Positions 18,178 to 26,779 of a DNA stretch of 45,186 nt are shown here, piece by piece. How positions within the stretch are numbered: the first letter of the stretch is position 1; every line of letters starts with the position of its first letter. The notes under the pieces are model-generated. The model was not told the DNA's origin. It did no database searches and worked only from the letters and a program-made list of their open reading frames with translations. The translations under genes were made by a program, and so were the position numbers. Origin of the DNA: Desulfobulbus sp. (GTDB taxonomy: Bacteria > Desulfobacterota > Desulfobulbia > Desulfobulbales > Desulfobulbaceae); NCBI GenBank assembly GCA_003604995.1, contig QZJD01000024.1, positions 1 to 45,186 on the forward strand, given 5' to 3'.

Positions 18178-18649
18178 CTCCGTCAAGATCACACCGGCAA
18201 TCTGTCCGATCAGCGCGGTTTATGCGCTCTATTAGGTGTATTTTTTTTTCGAGGTTATGCTCTTTCCCCGCCACCGCCTTACCCTGCCCGCTGGTTCATT
18301 CAGCGAAGAACAGCGAGACTGCCCCCCTCTTCAATCATTTTGCTCACCTGTTCGTTAAAAAAGAGAATAACAGCCACGCGCTACGGCGTAAAACTGTTAA
18401 TATTCCTTCACTTATTTGCCAAAAATGGTATCATAAAAACGTACCGCGCCCTACCGGCGAAACCTCGCCATTCCAGCGGGGATGGGGAACTCATCGCTAT
18501 GATGCGTTTTCACCGGAGGTTTCTTCTCAACGGCGCAAAGGGGAGAGCTGAACCTTTGTCGGCAACGACAGGATGGGATCGAGCCCGCCCGATCAATACT
18601 TAGAACCCGTACGGGAAATATAAAGATACGATACTTGCAAGGGGGAACA
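18178..18649. other. Leader region before the cheY cluster
   Basis: A 470-base gap without a supported gene. It must contain the promoter of the cheY to cheB operon. A perfect palindrome CCCGTACGGG lies at 18606-18615, 35 bases before the cheY start, and could be an operator. I looked for a c-di-GMP riboswitch core and did not find a convincing one. Confidence 0.4.
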
Positions 18650-19012
18650 ATGAGCAAAAGAATCATTACCGTTGACGATTCACCCAGTGTTCGCAAAATG
18701 GTGGAATTCAGCCTCAAATCCAAGGGCTATGTCATGGGTTCGGCCGGCGACGGGGTCGAAGCGCTCGAACTCATGCGCCAGGAACCCTTTGATGCCGTGA
18801 TTCTCGACGTGAACATGCCGAGAATGAACGGCCTGGAATTTCTGGAAACCATCAAGAATGACGAGGAACTCGCCGCCATTCCGGTAATCATGCTGACCAC
18901 CGAAGGGCAGGACGAGGATCGGGACAAGGCCATGGCTCTTGGAGCCACGGCATACATCGTCAAGCCGTTCAAGCCGACCCAGCTGCTCAGCCTTCTTGAA
19001 GAAATTCTTTAA
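18650..19012 (+). CDS. cheY: CheY-like single-domain response regulator
   Basis: A 120-residue stand-alone receiver. The acidic pocket is VDDSPS (Asp9, Asp10), the phosphate acceptor is Asp53 in VILDVNMP, the switch Thr is in MLTTEGQ, and the Lys is in YIVKPFKP. The ATG at 18650 follows AGGGGGAACA; an ATG 15 bases upstream is in frame but has no ribosome site. It opens chemosensory system 1 and would receive phosphate from the hybrid CheA at 22399-25068, or from the HPt protein next to it. It resembles the CheY at 37305-37670 closely at both ends (MSKRI, VKPFKP). Confidence 0.93.
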   Translation: MSKRIITVDDSPSVRKMVEFSLKSKGYVMGSAGDGVEALELMRQEPFDAVILDVNMPRMNGLEFLETIKNDEELAAIPVIMLTTEGQDEDRDKAMALGATAYIVKPFKPTQLLSLLEEIL

Positions 19013-19092
19013 TTTACCGGGCCTGCATATGCATTTCCTTTCTCCGTCCCCCCGGAGGGAGGTTGAACACCAATCCCTAAAGGAACACGTCC

Positions 19093-20598
19093 ATGTCTGA
19101 TCACAATGATGTTCAGGATCTTGACGCCCAGTTGCTGAAACAGATGCTCGAGGACTTTCTCGAAGAAGCTCTGGAACTCCTGGACCAGCTCAACCTCAAT
19201 CTTATTCAGCTGGAAGATGAGCCCGACAATTCTGACCTGATCAATCAGATTTTCCGGATCGCCCATACCATTAAAGGCTCCGCCGGTTTTGCCGGACTTG
19301 AGGCAATGAGCAGAATCGGCAGAAAAATGGAAGAGGCCTTCGGCGAGATCCGCAAAGGCGCCCTCAAGGCCTCTCCGCCCTTCATCGGCCTGATGTTCAG
19401 CGGCCTGGATCTGCTGTCCACCCTGCGGGAGAGAGCAGCGGCCAAGGACTCCACGCCGGTGGCCATTGATTCCGTAGTGCAGCAGTTTGATCAGTATATC
19501 GGCCAGGCCGCCACCGACGATAGACCGGCCCCGCCGACACCAGGGCCGTTGACCGATGCGGCGGGCGGTCAGTCGCCCGCGGAAGAGCTACTGCGCATTT
19601 ACAAGGATGGCTATGATCAGCTGGCCGCCCTCAAGCACCTTGTCTACTCTTCGGTCCATCTGTATGACGAGGAAACCCTCGCCGTTCTCTTTTCGAGAGA
19701 AATCAAGATGAAGATGCGACCGGAACATAATGCCGTGTGGCTGGTGAAAAAGGACAAGCTGGTCGAACCGGTGGCCCGGGACGGCAAGCTGGTTGCGGAA
19801 GCGGATCGGCAAAGACTCCAGATCGCAGCATTACCGGTACTCAGCAAGGTAATCAAGGATCAACTGTCGGTATGGGCCTCCAGTTATCCTGAGATCAGGG
19901 AAATCGTTCCCGATTTTCAATCGCCGATCATCCTCCCGATCAAGGCGCAACCGCAAGCCTACGGGTTTATCATCCTTGATCCGGAGGAAACCGCGGAAGT
20001 AGAGATGTACCAGTTCGTCGCCGAATTCATGTCCATGATCCTGAAGATCTGCAAGTTGCATTTCAAGGTGGATGCCCAGCGCAAGGAACTGGATGAGATG
20101 ACCGCCATTCTCTTCCGCCAGAACAACATCATGTCCTCGCTCTATCATGTCGAACTCGATCTGATGCGGGTCACCGACCCCATTGATCTCTGCCGCATCG
20201 TTGCTGAGGCCTTTGTCCATGACCTGGAGAGCCGGACCGCCGGCATCTTCCTTAAAAACGAAGACGGCACGCAATTGAGGGGGATCTGGGGAAGCGGCGG
20301 CATCAAGGACATCCCGTCCCTGGCCTATGCCCTCGACGAAATCCAGCCATTTCACCGTTGCCTTGAATCCGGCAGGATAGTCTCACACAATGATTCCACC
20401 CCGACCCTGCAAATCGGCGAGAATACCCTTGACAACTGGATGGTCATGGGACTCAAGGGCAGAGAAAAAACGCACGGGGTGGTTGTCGCGGAACTGGATA
20501 TCGATGACGTAACCGATTCCATGTCCATTCTCGCCAACTACTGCGGCATTATGCTGGACACCCTGTTCCTGGAACAAAAAGCGGCTTTGAAACGGTAG
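19093..20598 (+). CDS. HPt domain protein with GAF-like sensory regions
   Basis: A 501-residue soluble protein. The N-terminal ~110 residues are an HPt domain with the phospho-accepting His58 in RIAHTIKGSAGF. A Pro-rich linker (near 145-155) leads to a region that reads as a GAF-like fold (about 165-320, containing PIILPIKAQPQAYGFIILD), a helical connector ending in FRQNNIMSSLYHVE, and a second GAF-like region (about 350-500) with AGIFLKNEDGTQLRGIWG. There is no kinase core. It could shuttle phosphate between the hybrid CheA receiver and CheY while sensing a cytoplasmic signal. GAF assignment is by pattern only. AGGAAC precedes the ATG. Confidence 0.82.
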   Translation: MSDHNDVQDLDAQLLKQMLEDFLEEALELLDQLNLNLIQLEDEPDNSDLINQIFRIAHTIKGSAGFAGLEAMSRIGRKMEEAFGEIRKGALKASPPFIGLMFSGLDLLSTLRERAAAKDSTPVAIDSVVQQFDQYIGQAATDDRPAPPTPGPLTDAAGGQSPAEELLRIYKDGYDQLAALKHLVYSSVHLYDEETLAVLFSREIKMKMRPEHNAVWLVKKDKLVEPVARDGKLVAEADRQRLQIAALPVLSKVIKDQLSVWASSYPEIREIVPDFQSPIILPIKAQPQAYGFIILDPEETAEVEMYQFVAEFMSMILKICKLHFKVDAQRKELDEMTAILFRQNNIMSSLYHVELDLMRVTDPIDLCRIVAEAFVHDLESRTAGIFLKNEDGTQLRGIWGSGGIKDIPSLAYALDEIQPFHRCLESGRIVSHNDSTPTLQIGENTLDNWMVMGLKGREKTHGVVVAELDIDDVTDSMSILANYCGIMLDTLFLEQKAALKR

Positions 20599-20660
20599 AA
20601 TCAATAAACCATGCGTTTGATGCCCGGATACGAATTTTCTCCGGCCAGGAACAGCTGACA

Positions 20661-21326
20661 ATGGACAAAGTTCTCATAGTGGACGATGATGAGCAGCTGC
20701 TGCTGATCATTTCTGAAATACTAGGGAGATACAAGGAAAAGTTCGAGGTGGTGCCGGTGAAAAGCGGCTTTGACGCCATTCGTAGCTTGCAGGAACAGAA
20801 ATACTCCGTGGTGGTCACGGATCTGGTCATGCCCGGAATCAACGGAATGGTACTTCTTTCCTATGTTTCCAAAAACTTTCCGAATGTCCCCTGCATCATC
20901 ATGACCGGGCACGGCACTCCGGAACTGAAGGAACGGCTGGAAAAAAAATACAGCTACTTCATCCAGAAACCATTTTCCGTGACGGATCTCGGGGAATTGA
21001 TCCTTTCCACCCTTGGCCAGGAACAACACCTCCTGGGAACCATGAACGGCGTGTCCATCACCGGTTTCCTCAAACTTGTCGAATCTGAGAATATGACCTG
21101 CATCTGCGAGATCCAGGCCAAGGACGGCCGGACCGGCTACATGGTTTTTCAGAGAGGAGCCCTTTATAATGCCACCTACGGCAAGCTGTCCGGGAAAAAA
21201 GCGGCGGTGGAGATGTTTAAGTTTGATCGCGTGAAAATAAAATTCAGAAATCCCCCTAAAAAGGATTTCCCGCGGAAAATCACCGACAGCACCGCCGAGC
21301 TCCTCAAGATAGCGGGGGTGGCCTGA
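20661..21326 (+). CDS. REC-PATAN (DUF4388) response regulator, first copy
   Basis: A 221-residue regulator with an N-terminal receiver (Asp54 in VVVTDLVMPGING, Thr in IMTGHGTP, Lys in FIQKPF) and a C-terminal PATAN/DUF4388 domain. The latter begins at LLGTMNGVSITGFLKLVE and contains TGYMVFQRGALYNATYG, the hallmark strand-turn of that domain. PATAN regulators of cyanobacteria act on the type IV pilus motor in phototaxis, so a role in directing pili is plausible here. It is a paralogue of the gene at 21689; the two are separated by a repeat-filled gap of 362 bases. Confidence 0.9.
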   Translation: MDKVLIVDDDEQLLLIISEILGRYKEKFEVVPVKSGFDAIRSLQEQKYSVVVTDLVMPGINGMVLLSYVSKNFPNVPCIIMTGHGTPELKERLEKKYSYFIQKPFSVTDLGELILSTLGQEQHLLGTMNGVSITGFLKLVESENMTCICEIQAKDGRTGYMVFQRGALYNATYGKLSGKKAAVEMFKFDRVKIKFRNPPKKDFPRKITDSTAELLKIAGVA

Positions 21327-21409
21327 GGCGCTTTGTACGATGATTGATACCGGAAACACGACGTGTCAGTCTGCCCGCGACAAGTGCGGAACCAAGGCCG
21401 GCAGACCTT

Positions 21410-21475
21410 ATAACTTGCTGAAATCTCAGTTGCGGATGTTTGGCCTTTTGACTTTTTGCAAGCTTGATAACCTCG
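21410..21475 (-). repeat. Dispersed short repeat, copy 3
   Basis: Reading leftward: TTGCAAAAAGTCAAAAGG, then CCAAACATCCGCAACTGA and GATTTCAGCAAGTTAT. This is the short repeat family in inverted orientation. Just to its left, GTCTGCC (21369-21375) pairs with GGCAGAC (21400-21406). The long hairpin repeat begins about 10 bases to its right. Confidence 0.75.
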
Positions 21476-21485
21476 CAAGAAACGT

Positions 21486-21661
21486 AACAATACGCTGCCG
21501 ATGTCTAAGCACAGAAGTTCGATATACAGGTAAGGATGCGAACGGAGTGAGACTCCGAGGCGTGGTGTTGTCGGCCACGTGCAGGCGCACCCAAGGCACG
21601 TCGAGCATTGGCCGAACCCGCCACTACGCAGTAGATCGGACTTTTTACGACGCCATCAAGC
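21486..21661 (+). repeat. Long hairpin-forming dispersed repeat, copy 2
   Basis: Second copy of the element at 3362-3531. The outer stem TCGGCCA (21571-21577) with TGGCCGA (21609-21615) and the flanking GGCGTGGTG / CCCGCCAC are kept. The inner arm differs in sequence from copy 1 (here ACGTGC pairs with GCACGT), so folding is kept while bases changed. It ends 27 bases before the second REC-PATAN gene and could affect its expression. Confidence 0.8.
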
Positions 21662-21688
21662 TTATCATGGATTGACAGGGAGACTTGC

Positions 21689-22363
21689 GTGAACACAGTA
21701 CTGATCGTTGACGACAGTTCCATGCTGTTGAACTACCTCGAAGGCGCTTTTGCCAAATACCGTGACCAGTTCCAGGTGCTTTTCGCCAAGGACGGCATGG
21801 ATGCCATTGAGGTGATCAAAAGCCGCGACATCACCCTCCTGGTGACGGACCTGCAGATGCCCCGTATTGACGGACTCGGCCTGCTCGCCTATGTCCACAA
21901 GTACCATCCGGACATCCCCTGCATCGTCATGTCCGCTCACGGAACTCCGGCCATCATCGAGAACCTTCAGTCGGATATCCTCCAGTTCATAGAAAAACCC
22001 TTTACCGCCGATGCGCTGGCCAAGGCCATTACCAGTGCCCTGGAAAAAGACAAAACCGAGGGGACCATTACCGGAATATCTATCGGCAACTTTCTGCAGA
22101 TGATCGAACTGGAGCAGAAGACCTGCCTCTGCGAGGTGGCTTCCTCCGGCAATCCCAAGGGTTTTTTCTACTTCAACGGCGGCGAACTGCACCATGCCGT
22201 CTACGGCGATCTCAAAGGAGAAGATGCGGCGATCAAGATGATCCAGATCGACAATCCGACGATCAGCTTTCGCAAGGTTCCGGAGCGGCAAATTCCCCGG
22301 CGGATCAACCGGGAGCTGACCGGTCTCCTGCTGGAAGCCATGAAGCAAAAGGATGAGGCGTGA
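21689..22363 (+). CDS. REC-PATAN (DUF4388) response regulator, second copy
   Basis: A 224-residue paralogue of the preceding regulator. The receiver has Asp54 in LLVTDLQMPRIDG, Ser in VMSAHGTP and Lys in FIEKPF. The PATAN domain starts at TGISIGNFLQMIELE and shows KGFFYFNGGELHHAVYGD. The start is GTG at 21689 with AGGGAGA in front. Receiver and PATAN parts are alike along the whole length of the pair, which suggests tandem duplication, later parted by the repeat block at 21410-21661. Two outputs from one kinase could give opposed effects, as for paired PATAN regulators in cyanobacteria (inference). Confidence 0.9.
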   Translation: MNTVLIVDDSSMLLNYLEGAFAKYRDQFQVLFAKDGMDAIEVIKSRDITLLVTDLQMPRIDGLGLLAYVHKYHPDIPCIVMSAHGTPAIIENLQSDILQFIEKPFTADALAKAITSALEKDKTEGTITGISIGNFLQMIELEQKTCLCEVASSGNPKGFFYFNGGELHHAVYGDLKGEDAAIKMIQIDNPTISFRKVPERQIPRRINRELTGLLLEAMKQKDEA

Positions 22364-22398
22364 ACGCTTCCGGAAAAGGCTAATGAGAGGACGCGCTA

Positions 22399-25068
22399 AT
22401 GGCTGACGACAAAGAAACTATTGACGATATTCTCCTGAATGATCCGGAAATGGTGGAGGCGTTCGTCGCTGAGGCCAAGGAGCATCTGGAGAGCATCGAG
22501 GATGACTTCCTCGCCCTGGAGCGGCAGAAAGACAATCCCGAACAGGCCCTTCTCGACAAGGTCTTTCGCGCCATCCATTCGGTCAAGGGCGCGGCCGGTT
22601 TTCTCGGACTGAGCAAGATGTCACAACTGGCCCACGTCATGGAGGCGCTCCTGACCAAAATGCGGGGCGGTCAGATCCTGCCTGAATCAGAATATATCGA
22701 CAGCCTTCTGGCCGGGGTGGATCTGCTCACAACCATGCTGCAGAATATTGCCGTGAGCAATGAAGTGGATATCAAGCTTGTTCATGAACGGCTGACCAAC
22801 CTGTATGAGCACGGCAGTGCCCCGCAGCGCAAGGCTGAACCCCGCAAATCGACCACCCCGCAAGCAGACCAGGACAAAAAAACGTCGGAGAGGGGCGAGC
22901 TGGATATCGGCAATACCGTCCGCATCAACGTCGACATCCTGGACAAGCTCATGGTCCAGGCAGGCGAACTGGTCCTGATCCGCAATCAGCACCTGCTGAC
23001 CGTTGACGAATCCGATCCGGTGTCACGCTCCATCGCCCACCGCCTGGACCTGATCACCAGCGAACTCCAGGAGACTATTATCAGCACCCGGATGCAGCCC
23101 GTGGGCAAGGTGATCGATAAATTCCCCCGCATCGTCCGCGACCTGGGTAAAAGCCTGGGCAAGCAGATCCAGCTGGAGATCACCGGCAGCAACGCCGAAC
23201 TGGACAAAACCATCCTCGAATCACTGAACGACCCGCTGACCCACATCATCCGCAACAGCTGCGGCCATGGGATAGAAACACCGGAAGAGCGGGTCAAGGC
23301 CGGCAAGCAGAAAACCGGCTTGATCAGGATCTCAGCCTACCACGAGGCCGGCAGGGTCAATATTAAAATTACCGATGACGGCCGCGGGGTCGATGCCGTG
23401 CGCATCCGTAAAAAGATCCTGGAAAAGGGCCTGAAAAGCGAAGCGGAACTGGAGCAAATGTCCCACCAGGAAATTCTGAACCTGGTTTTTCTCCCCGGTT
23501 TCAGTACCATGGACAAGGCGGACGATGTTTCCGGCCGTGGCGTGGGCATGGACGTGGTCAAAACCTGTATTGAAAAAATCGGCGGATCCTTTGAATTTGA
23601 ATCGCGGACCGGCGAGGGCACCTCCATCCTCCTCCAACTCCCCCTGACCCTGGCCATCATTCCCTCGATCATTGTTTCCGCCGGCGGCTACATGTACGCC
23701 CTCCCGCAGGTGAGCCTGGTTGAGCTGGTCACGCTGTACGACGAAGATGTCCGGACCAAAATCGAACAGGCCGACGACCAGGAGGTCTACCGCCTCCGCG
23801 GCAGGCTTTTACCGATAGTCCGTCTCTCCGAAATACTGGCCCGTCCGAAACTGTTCAACAAGGAAACCAGAACAGAGATCGCCGAAAAATATTACAGGCT
23901 GAACCAAACCGCGAAGCACCCGACCCAGCCCTCCGTCGATGACAAGGGTATTGCCCTGGAAGGGCAGGACTCCCTCAGCTTTGTCGTCCTCAAGGTCGGA
24001 AATAATCACTACGGCCTGGTGGTGGACAAAATCGTCGGTACCGAAGAAATCGTGGTCAAGCCACTGCACCCCGCGGTCAAGCAACTGGGCATCTATGCCG
24101 GCGCCACCATCATGGGCAACGGCAAAACCGCCCTGATTCTCGATGTGGGCGGGATAGCCCGCCATACCGGCATTACCCTTGCCGAACGGATCATGGAAGA
24201 GCGTGAAAAAGAATTCCGCAGCGAGGATCTCCAGTCCGTCCTGCTTTTCAAGTCCGGCCCCACCGAGCAACTGGCCCTGTCCCTGCCTTTAATCCGACGT
24301 ATTGAGCCGATACGGGTGAAGGACGTCGAGCGGATCGGCGACAAGGAATACATCACCGTTGACAATGTTTCCACCCTGATTATTCGCCTGGATCATCTGC
24401 TCAAGGTTTCCCCCATCGTTGACCAGGAAAAGATGTTTCTCATTCTGCCCCGCCACCTGAAACGGCCGGTGGGCATCCTGATGTCGACCTTTGTCGATGT
24501 AGTGGATACCGGTGTGGATCTTGATCTCACCAGTTACCAGGCCGACGGCTTCCTCGGCACCGCCATCATCGACAACACCATGACCCTGTTCATCGATATG
24601 TACCGCCTGGTCGAAATGCTTGATCCCGAACTTTCGGTTCGGCAGTCCCGTTACCTTGCCAAAGAATCCGCGGGCCGACCCGGCGGCAAGGTACTCCTGC
24701 TTGAGGATATTGCATTCTTCCGGCATCTGATCAAAGGGTACCTGGAATCGGAAGGCTACAGTGTGGTCGATGTGAAAAACGGCCAGCAGGGGCTGGACCA
24801 GATGGAGGAGCATGAGTTCGACCTCATCGTCTCGGACCTGGAAATGCCGGTTATGAACGGCTGGAATTTCATCAGAAATGTGCGCCAGGCCATCCGCCAG
24901 AACGATATTCCGGCAGTGGCCCTGACCTCTCTTGATACCGATGAATCCCGCAAGAAAAGCATGGAAAGCGGGTTTGACTACTACGAGGTCAAACTCGATA
25001 AGGAACATTTTTTGAAAGTCGTTGCCGAGGCCATGCTGAAAAGCAAGGAGCAGGCGGTTTCCAACTGA
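22399..25068 (+). CDS. cheA: Hybrid chemotaxis kinase CheA with C-terminal receiver
   Basis: An 889-residue CheA. Domains in order: HPt with His60 in RAIHSVKGAAGF; a charged linker (about 130-165); the dimerisation helix starting at DILDKLMVQAGELV; the ATPase with N box IIRNSCGHGIETPEER (near 285) and G box GRGVGMDVVKTCIEKIGG (near 375); a CheW-like region (about 415-600); a second, less clear CheW-like region (about 605-745); and a receiver (about 763-880) with the acceptor Asp in LIVSDLEMPVMNG. The N box has Cys-Gly where most CheA proteins have Val-Asp. Receiver-bearing CheAs are typical of pilus or alternative-function systems. The site GAGAGGA precedes the ATG. Confidence 0.94.
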   Translation: MADDKETIDDILLNDPEMVEAFVAEAKEHLESIEDDFLALERQKDNPEQALLDKVFRAIHSVKGAAGFLGLSKMSQLAHVMEALLTKMRGGQILPESEYIDSLLAGVDLLTTMLQNIAVSNEVDIKLVHERLTNLYEHGSAPQRKAEPRKSTTPQADQDKKTSERGELDIGNTVRINVDILDKLMVQAGELVLIRNQHLLTVDESDPVSRSIAHRLDLITSELQETIISTRMQPVGKVIDKFPRIVRDLGKSLGKQIQLEITGSNAELDKTILESLNDPLTHIIRNSCGHGIETPEERVKAGKQKTGLIRISAYHEAGRVNIKITDDGRGVDAVRIRKKILEKGLKSEAELEQMSHQEILNLVFLPGFSTMDKADDVSGRGVGMDVVKTCIEKIGGSFEFESRTGEGTSILLQLPLTLAIIPSIIVSAGGYMYALPQVSLVELVTLYDEDVRTKIEQADDQEVYRLRGRLLPIVRLSEILARPKLFNKETRTEIAEKYYRLNQTAKHPTQPSVDDKGIALEGQDSLSFVVLKVGNNHYGLVVDKIVGTEEIVVKPLHPAVKQLGIYAGATIMGNGKTALILDVGGIARHTGITLAERIMEEREKEFRSEDLQSVLLFKSGPTEQLALSLPLIRRIEPIRVKDVERIGDKEYITVDNVSTLIIRLDHLLKVSPIVDQEKMFLILPRHLKRPVGILMSTFVDVVDTGVDLDLTSYQADGFLGTAIIDNTMTLFIDMYRLVEMLDPELSVRQSRYLAKESAGRPGGKVLLLEDIAFFRHLIKGYLESEGYSVVDVKNGQQGLDQMEEHEFDLIVSDLEMPVMNGWNFIRNVRQAIRQNDIPAVALTSLDTDESRKKSMESGFDYYEVKLDKEHFLKVVAEAMLKSKEQAVSN

Positions 25069-25132
25069 GGCGCGGGCAATAACTCACCAATTTCCCGTGC
25101 AGGCTGTCGCGAAAACCACGGAGTACAAACTG

Positions 25133-25645
25133 ATGCAGGCTACCAAGCAGAAAAAAACCGCTGAAACCTCATTACGCAGGTATTGCAGCTTCCGGCTCGC
25201 CAACCGGCTGTATGGTGTTGACATCCGGGACGTGAAAGAAATCAACACCGAGATCAATTTCACCCCCATCTTTCACGCCACCAAGGAAATCAAAGGTTAT
25301 ATCAACATCCGGGGCCAGATTTACCTGCTTCTTGATCTGCGTGAAATCTTCGGTTTTCCCGCTAAAGAGTTGGACGAGTCGAGCAGGGTGGTCCTGTTCA
25401 TGGCCGAAGTGGGAGAACTGTGCGGCGTCCTGGTCGACAGCATCGAAGATGTGGTGACCGTTGACGAATCCCTCATTGAAAACCGTCGGCAGCAGGAACG
25501 CGAGGTTCCGGAAAATATTGAGCGCCGAGCGGCGGATGTGGGGGTCGGCGTCTGCAAGCTGGAAAAGGACCTGCTGATTATTCTGGATGCCCGGCGACTC
25601 GTCCAGGCGGTGAGCAGAATGCAGATGCGGCAGAAAATAGCGTAA
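25133..25645 (+). CDS. cheW: CheW coupling protein
   Basis: A 170-residue CheW that links receptors to the hybrid CheA encoded just upstream. The core reads YCSFRLANRLYGVDIRDV, GYINIRGQIYLLLDLREIFG and LCGVLVDSIEDV. I use the ATG at 25133, which has GGAG nine bases in front; a GTG at 25097 would add twelve residues without a ribosome site. It lies between cheA and cheB on one transcript. Confidence 0.92.
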   Translation: MQATKQKKTAETSLRRYCSFRLANRLYGVDIRDVKEINTEINFTPIFHATKEIKGYINIRGQIYLLLDLREIFGFPAKELDESSRVVLFMAEVGELCGVLVDSIEDVVTVDESLIENRRQQEREVPENIERRAADVGVGVCKLEKDLLIILDARRLVQAVSRMQMRQKIA

Positions 25646-25657
25646 GGTCAGATTCTC

Positions 25658-26746
25658 ATGTCAATTAAGGTTCTCATTGTCGACGACTCCCGCATTTTTC
25701 GCAGCGCGGTGGAGGAAGTCCTCTCCCGTGAAAACGATATCGAGGTCGTCGGTTCCGTCTGGAACGGGATAAAAGCCCTGGAATTCATCGCCCAATCTCC
25801 TCCGCACCTGATCACCCTGGATGTCCAGATGCCGGATATGGACGGGCTTGCAACCCTCAGGGAAATTCAAAAAATCAACGCCACGAAAAAGCCCGCGGAA
25901 CGGATCGGGGTCATCATGCTCAGTTCCCTGACCCGGAAGGGCGCCGACATCACTGTCCAGGCTCTGGAAATGGGCGCCTTTGATTTTATCGCCAAACCGG
26001 AAAGCCGAAACCTGAAGGACAATATTGGTGAACTCTGCCGGCAGCTGGTCATTAAAATCAGAAACTATGCGTCCATTCGTGTTCCCATCCTGCTTCAGGA
26101 AAAAACCAAGACGGTCAAGTCGACGCCGGGCCCGGCACTGCGCTACTCCGCGCCCAGGGGCGGCATCCAGGCCGTCCTGATCGGGGTTTCCACCGGGGGC
26201 CCGCAGGCCCTTGCCGAAATATTGCCGCGAATGTGCGCGCAACTGGACGTACCCATCTATATTGTCCAGCACATGCCGCCCACCTTCACCCAGTCCCTGG
26301 CGAAAAGCCTGAACAATAAATGCCGCTATCAGGTGCTGGAGGCGGAAGAAGACCAGTATGTGGAAAACCGGCACGTCTATATCGCGCCGGGCGGGCGCCA
26401 CATGCTCCTTGAACGCAACAATCAAAAGATCCGGACGGTGATCAACGATAACCCGCCGGAGAAGGGATGCCGGCCTTCGGTGAATGTCCTGTTCCGCTCC
26501 GCGGCACAGATCTATGGATCGCAGGTTCTCGGGGTGATTCTCACCGGGATGGGAACGGACGGCACCGATGGGGCCAAGGAGCTGAAAAAAAACGGGGCAA
26601 TGATCATTGCCCAGGATGAAGACTCCAGCGTGGTATGGGGGATGCCCGGAAGCGCCTGCAATGCGGGTATCGTCGATGAAGTGTTCCCCCTGGCTGACAT
26701 CCCGGAGGCGGTCATCTCCCTGGTCAACAGGCCGGCCCTGCCCTGA
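25658..26746 (+). CDS. cheB: CheB receptor methylesterase, system 1
   Basis: A 362-residue CheB: receiver with acceptor Asp55 in LITLDVQMPDMDG and methylesterase domain with the catalytic Ser in GVSTGGPQAL, His in QHMPPTFTQ and Asp in TGMGTDGTDG. It removes methyl groups from receptor glutamates when phosphorylated by CheA. It ends the operon that began with the CheY at 18650. The matching CheR may be the gene at 29668, since none lies inside this operon. The stop is 34 bases from the stop of the converging receptor gene, with no clear terminator between. Confidence 0.94.
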   Translation: MSIKVLIVDDSRIFRSAVEEVLSRENDIEVVGSVWNGIKALEFIAQSPPHLITLDVQMPDMDGLATLREIQKINATKKPAERIGVIMLSSLTRKGADITVQALEMGAFDFIAKPESRNLKDNIGELCRQLVIKIRNYASIRVPILLQEKTKTVKSTPGPALRYSAPRGGIQAVLIGVSTGGPQALAEILPRMCAQLDVPIYIVQHMPPTFTQSLAKSLNNKCRYQVLEAEEDQYVENRHVYIAPGGRHMLLERNNQKIRTVINDNPPEKGCRPSVNVLFRSAAQIYGSQVLGVILTGMGTDGTDGAKELKKNGAMIIAQDEDSSVVWGMPGSACNAGIVDEVFPLADIPEAVISLVNRPALP

Positions 26747-26779
26747 TCAATCAAAATCTCAAACCAGGGCTGACGGATT

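Noticed and set aside
18430-18649. Possible GEMM-type c-di-GMP riboswitch (GGCGAAACC, GGCGCAAAGG) before cheY
   Set aside because: The two core-like pieces are about 90 bases apart and lack the conserved order and spacing of the GEMM fold. A covariance-model search would settle it.
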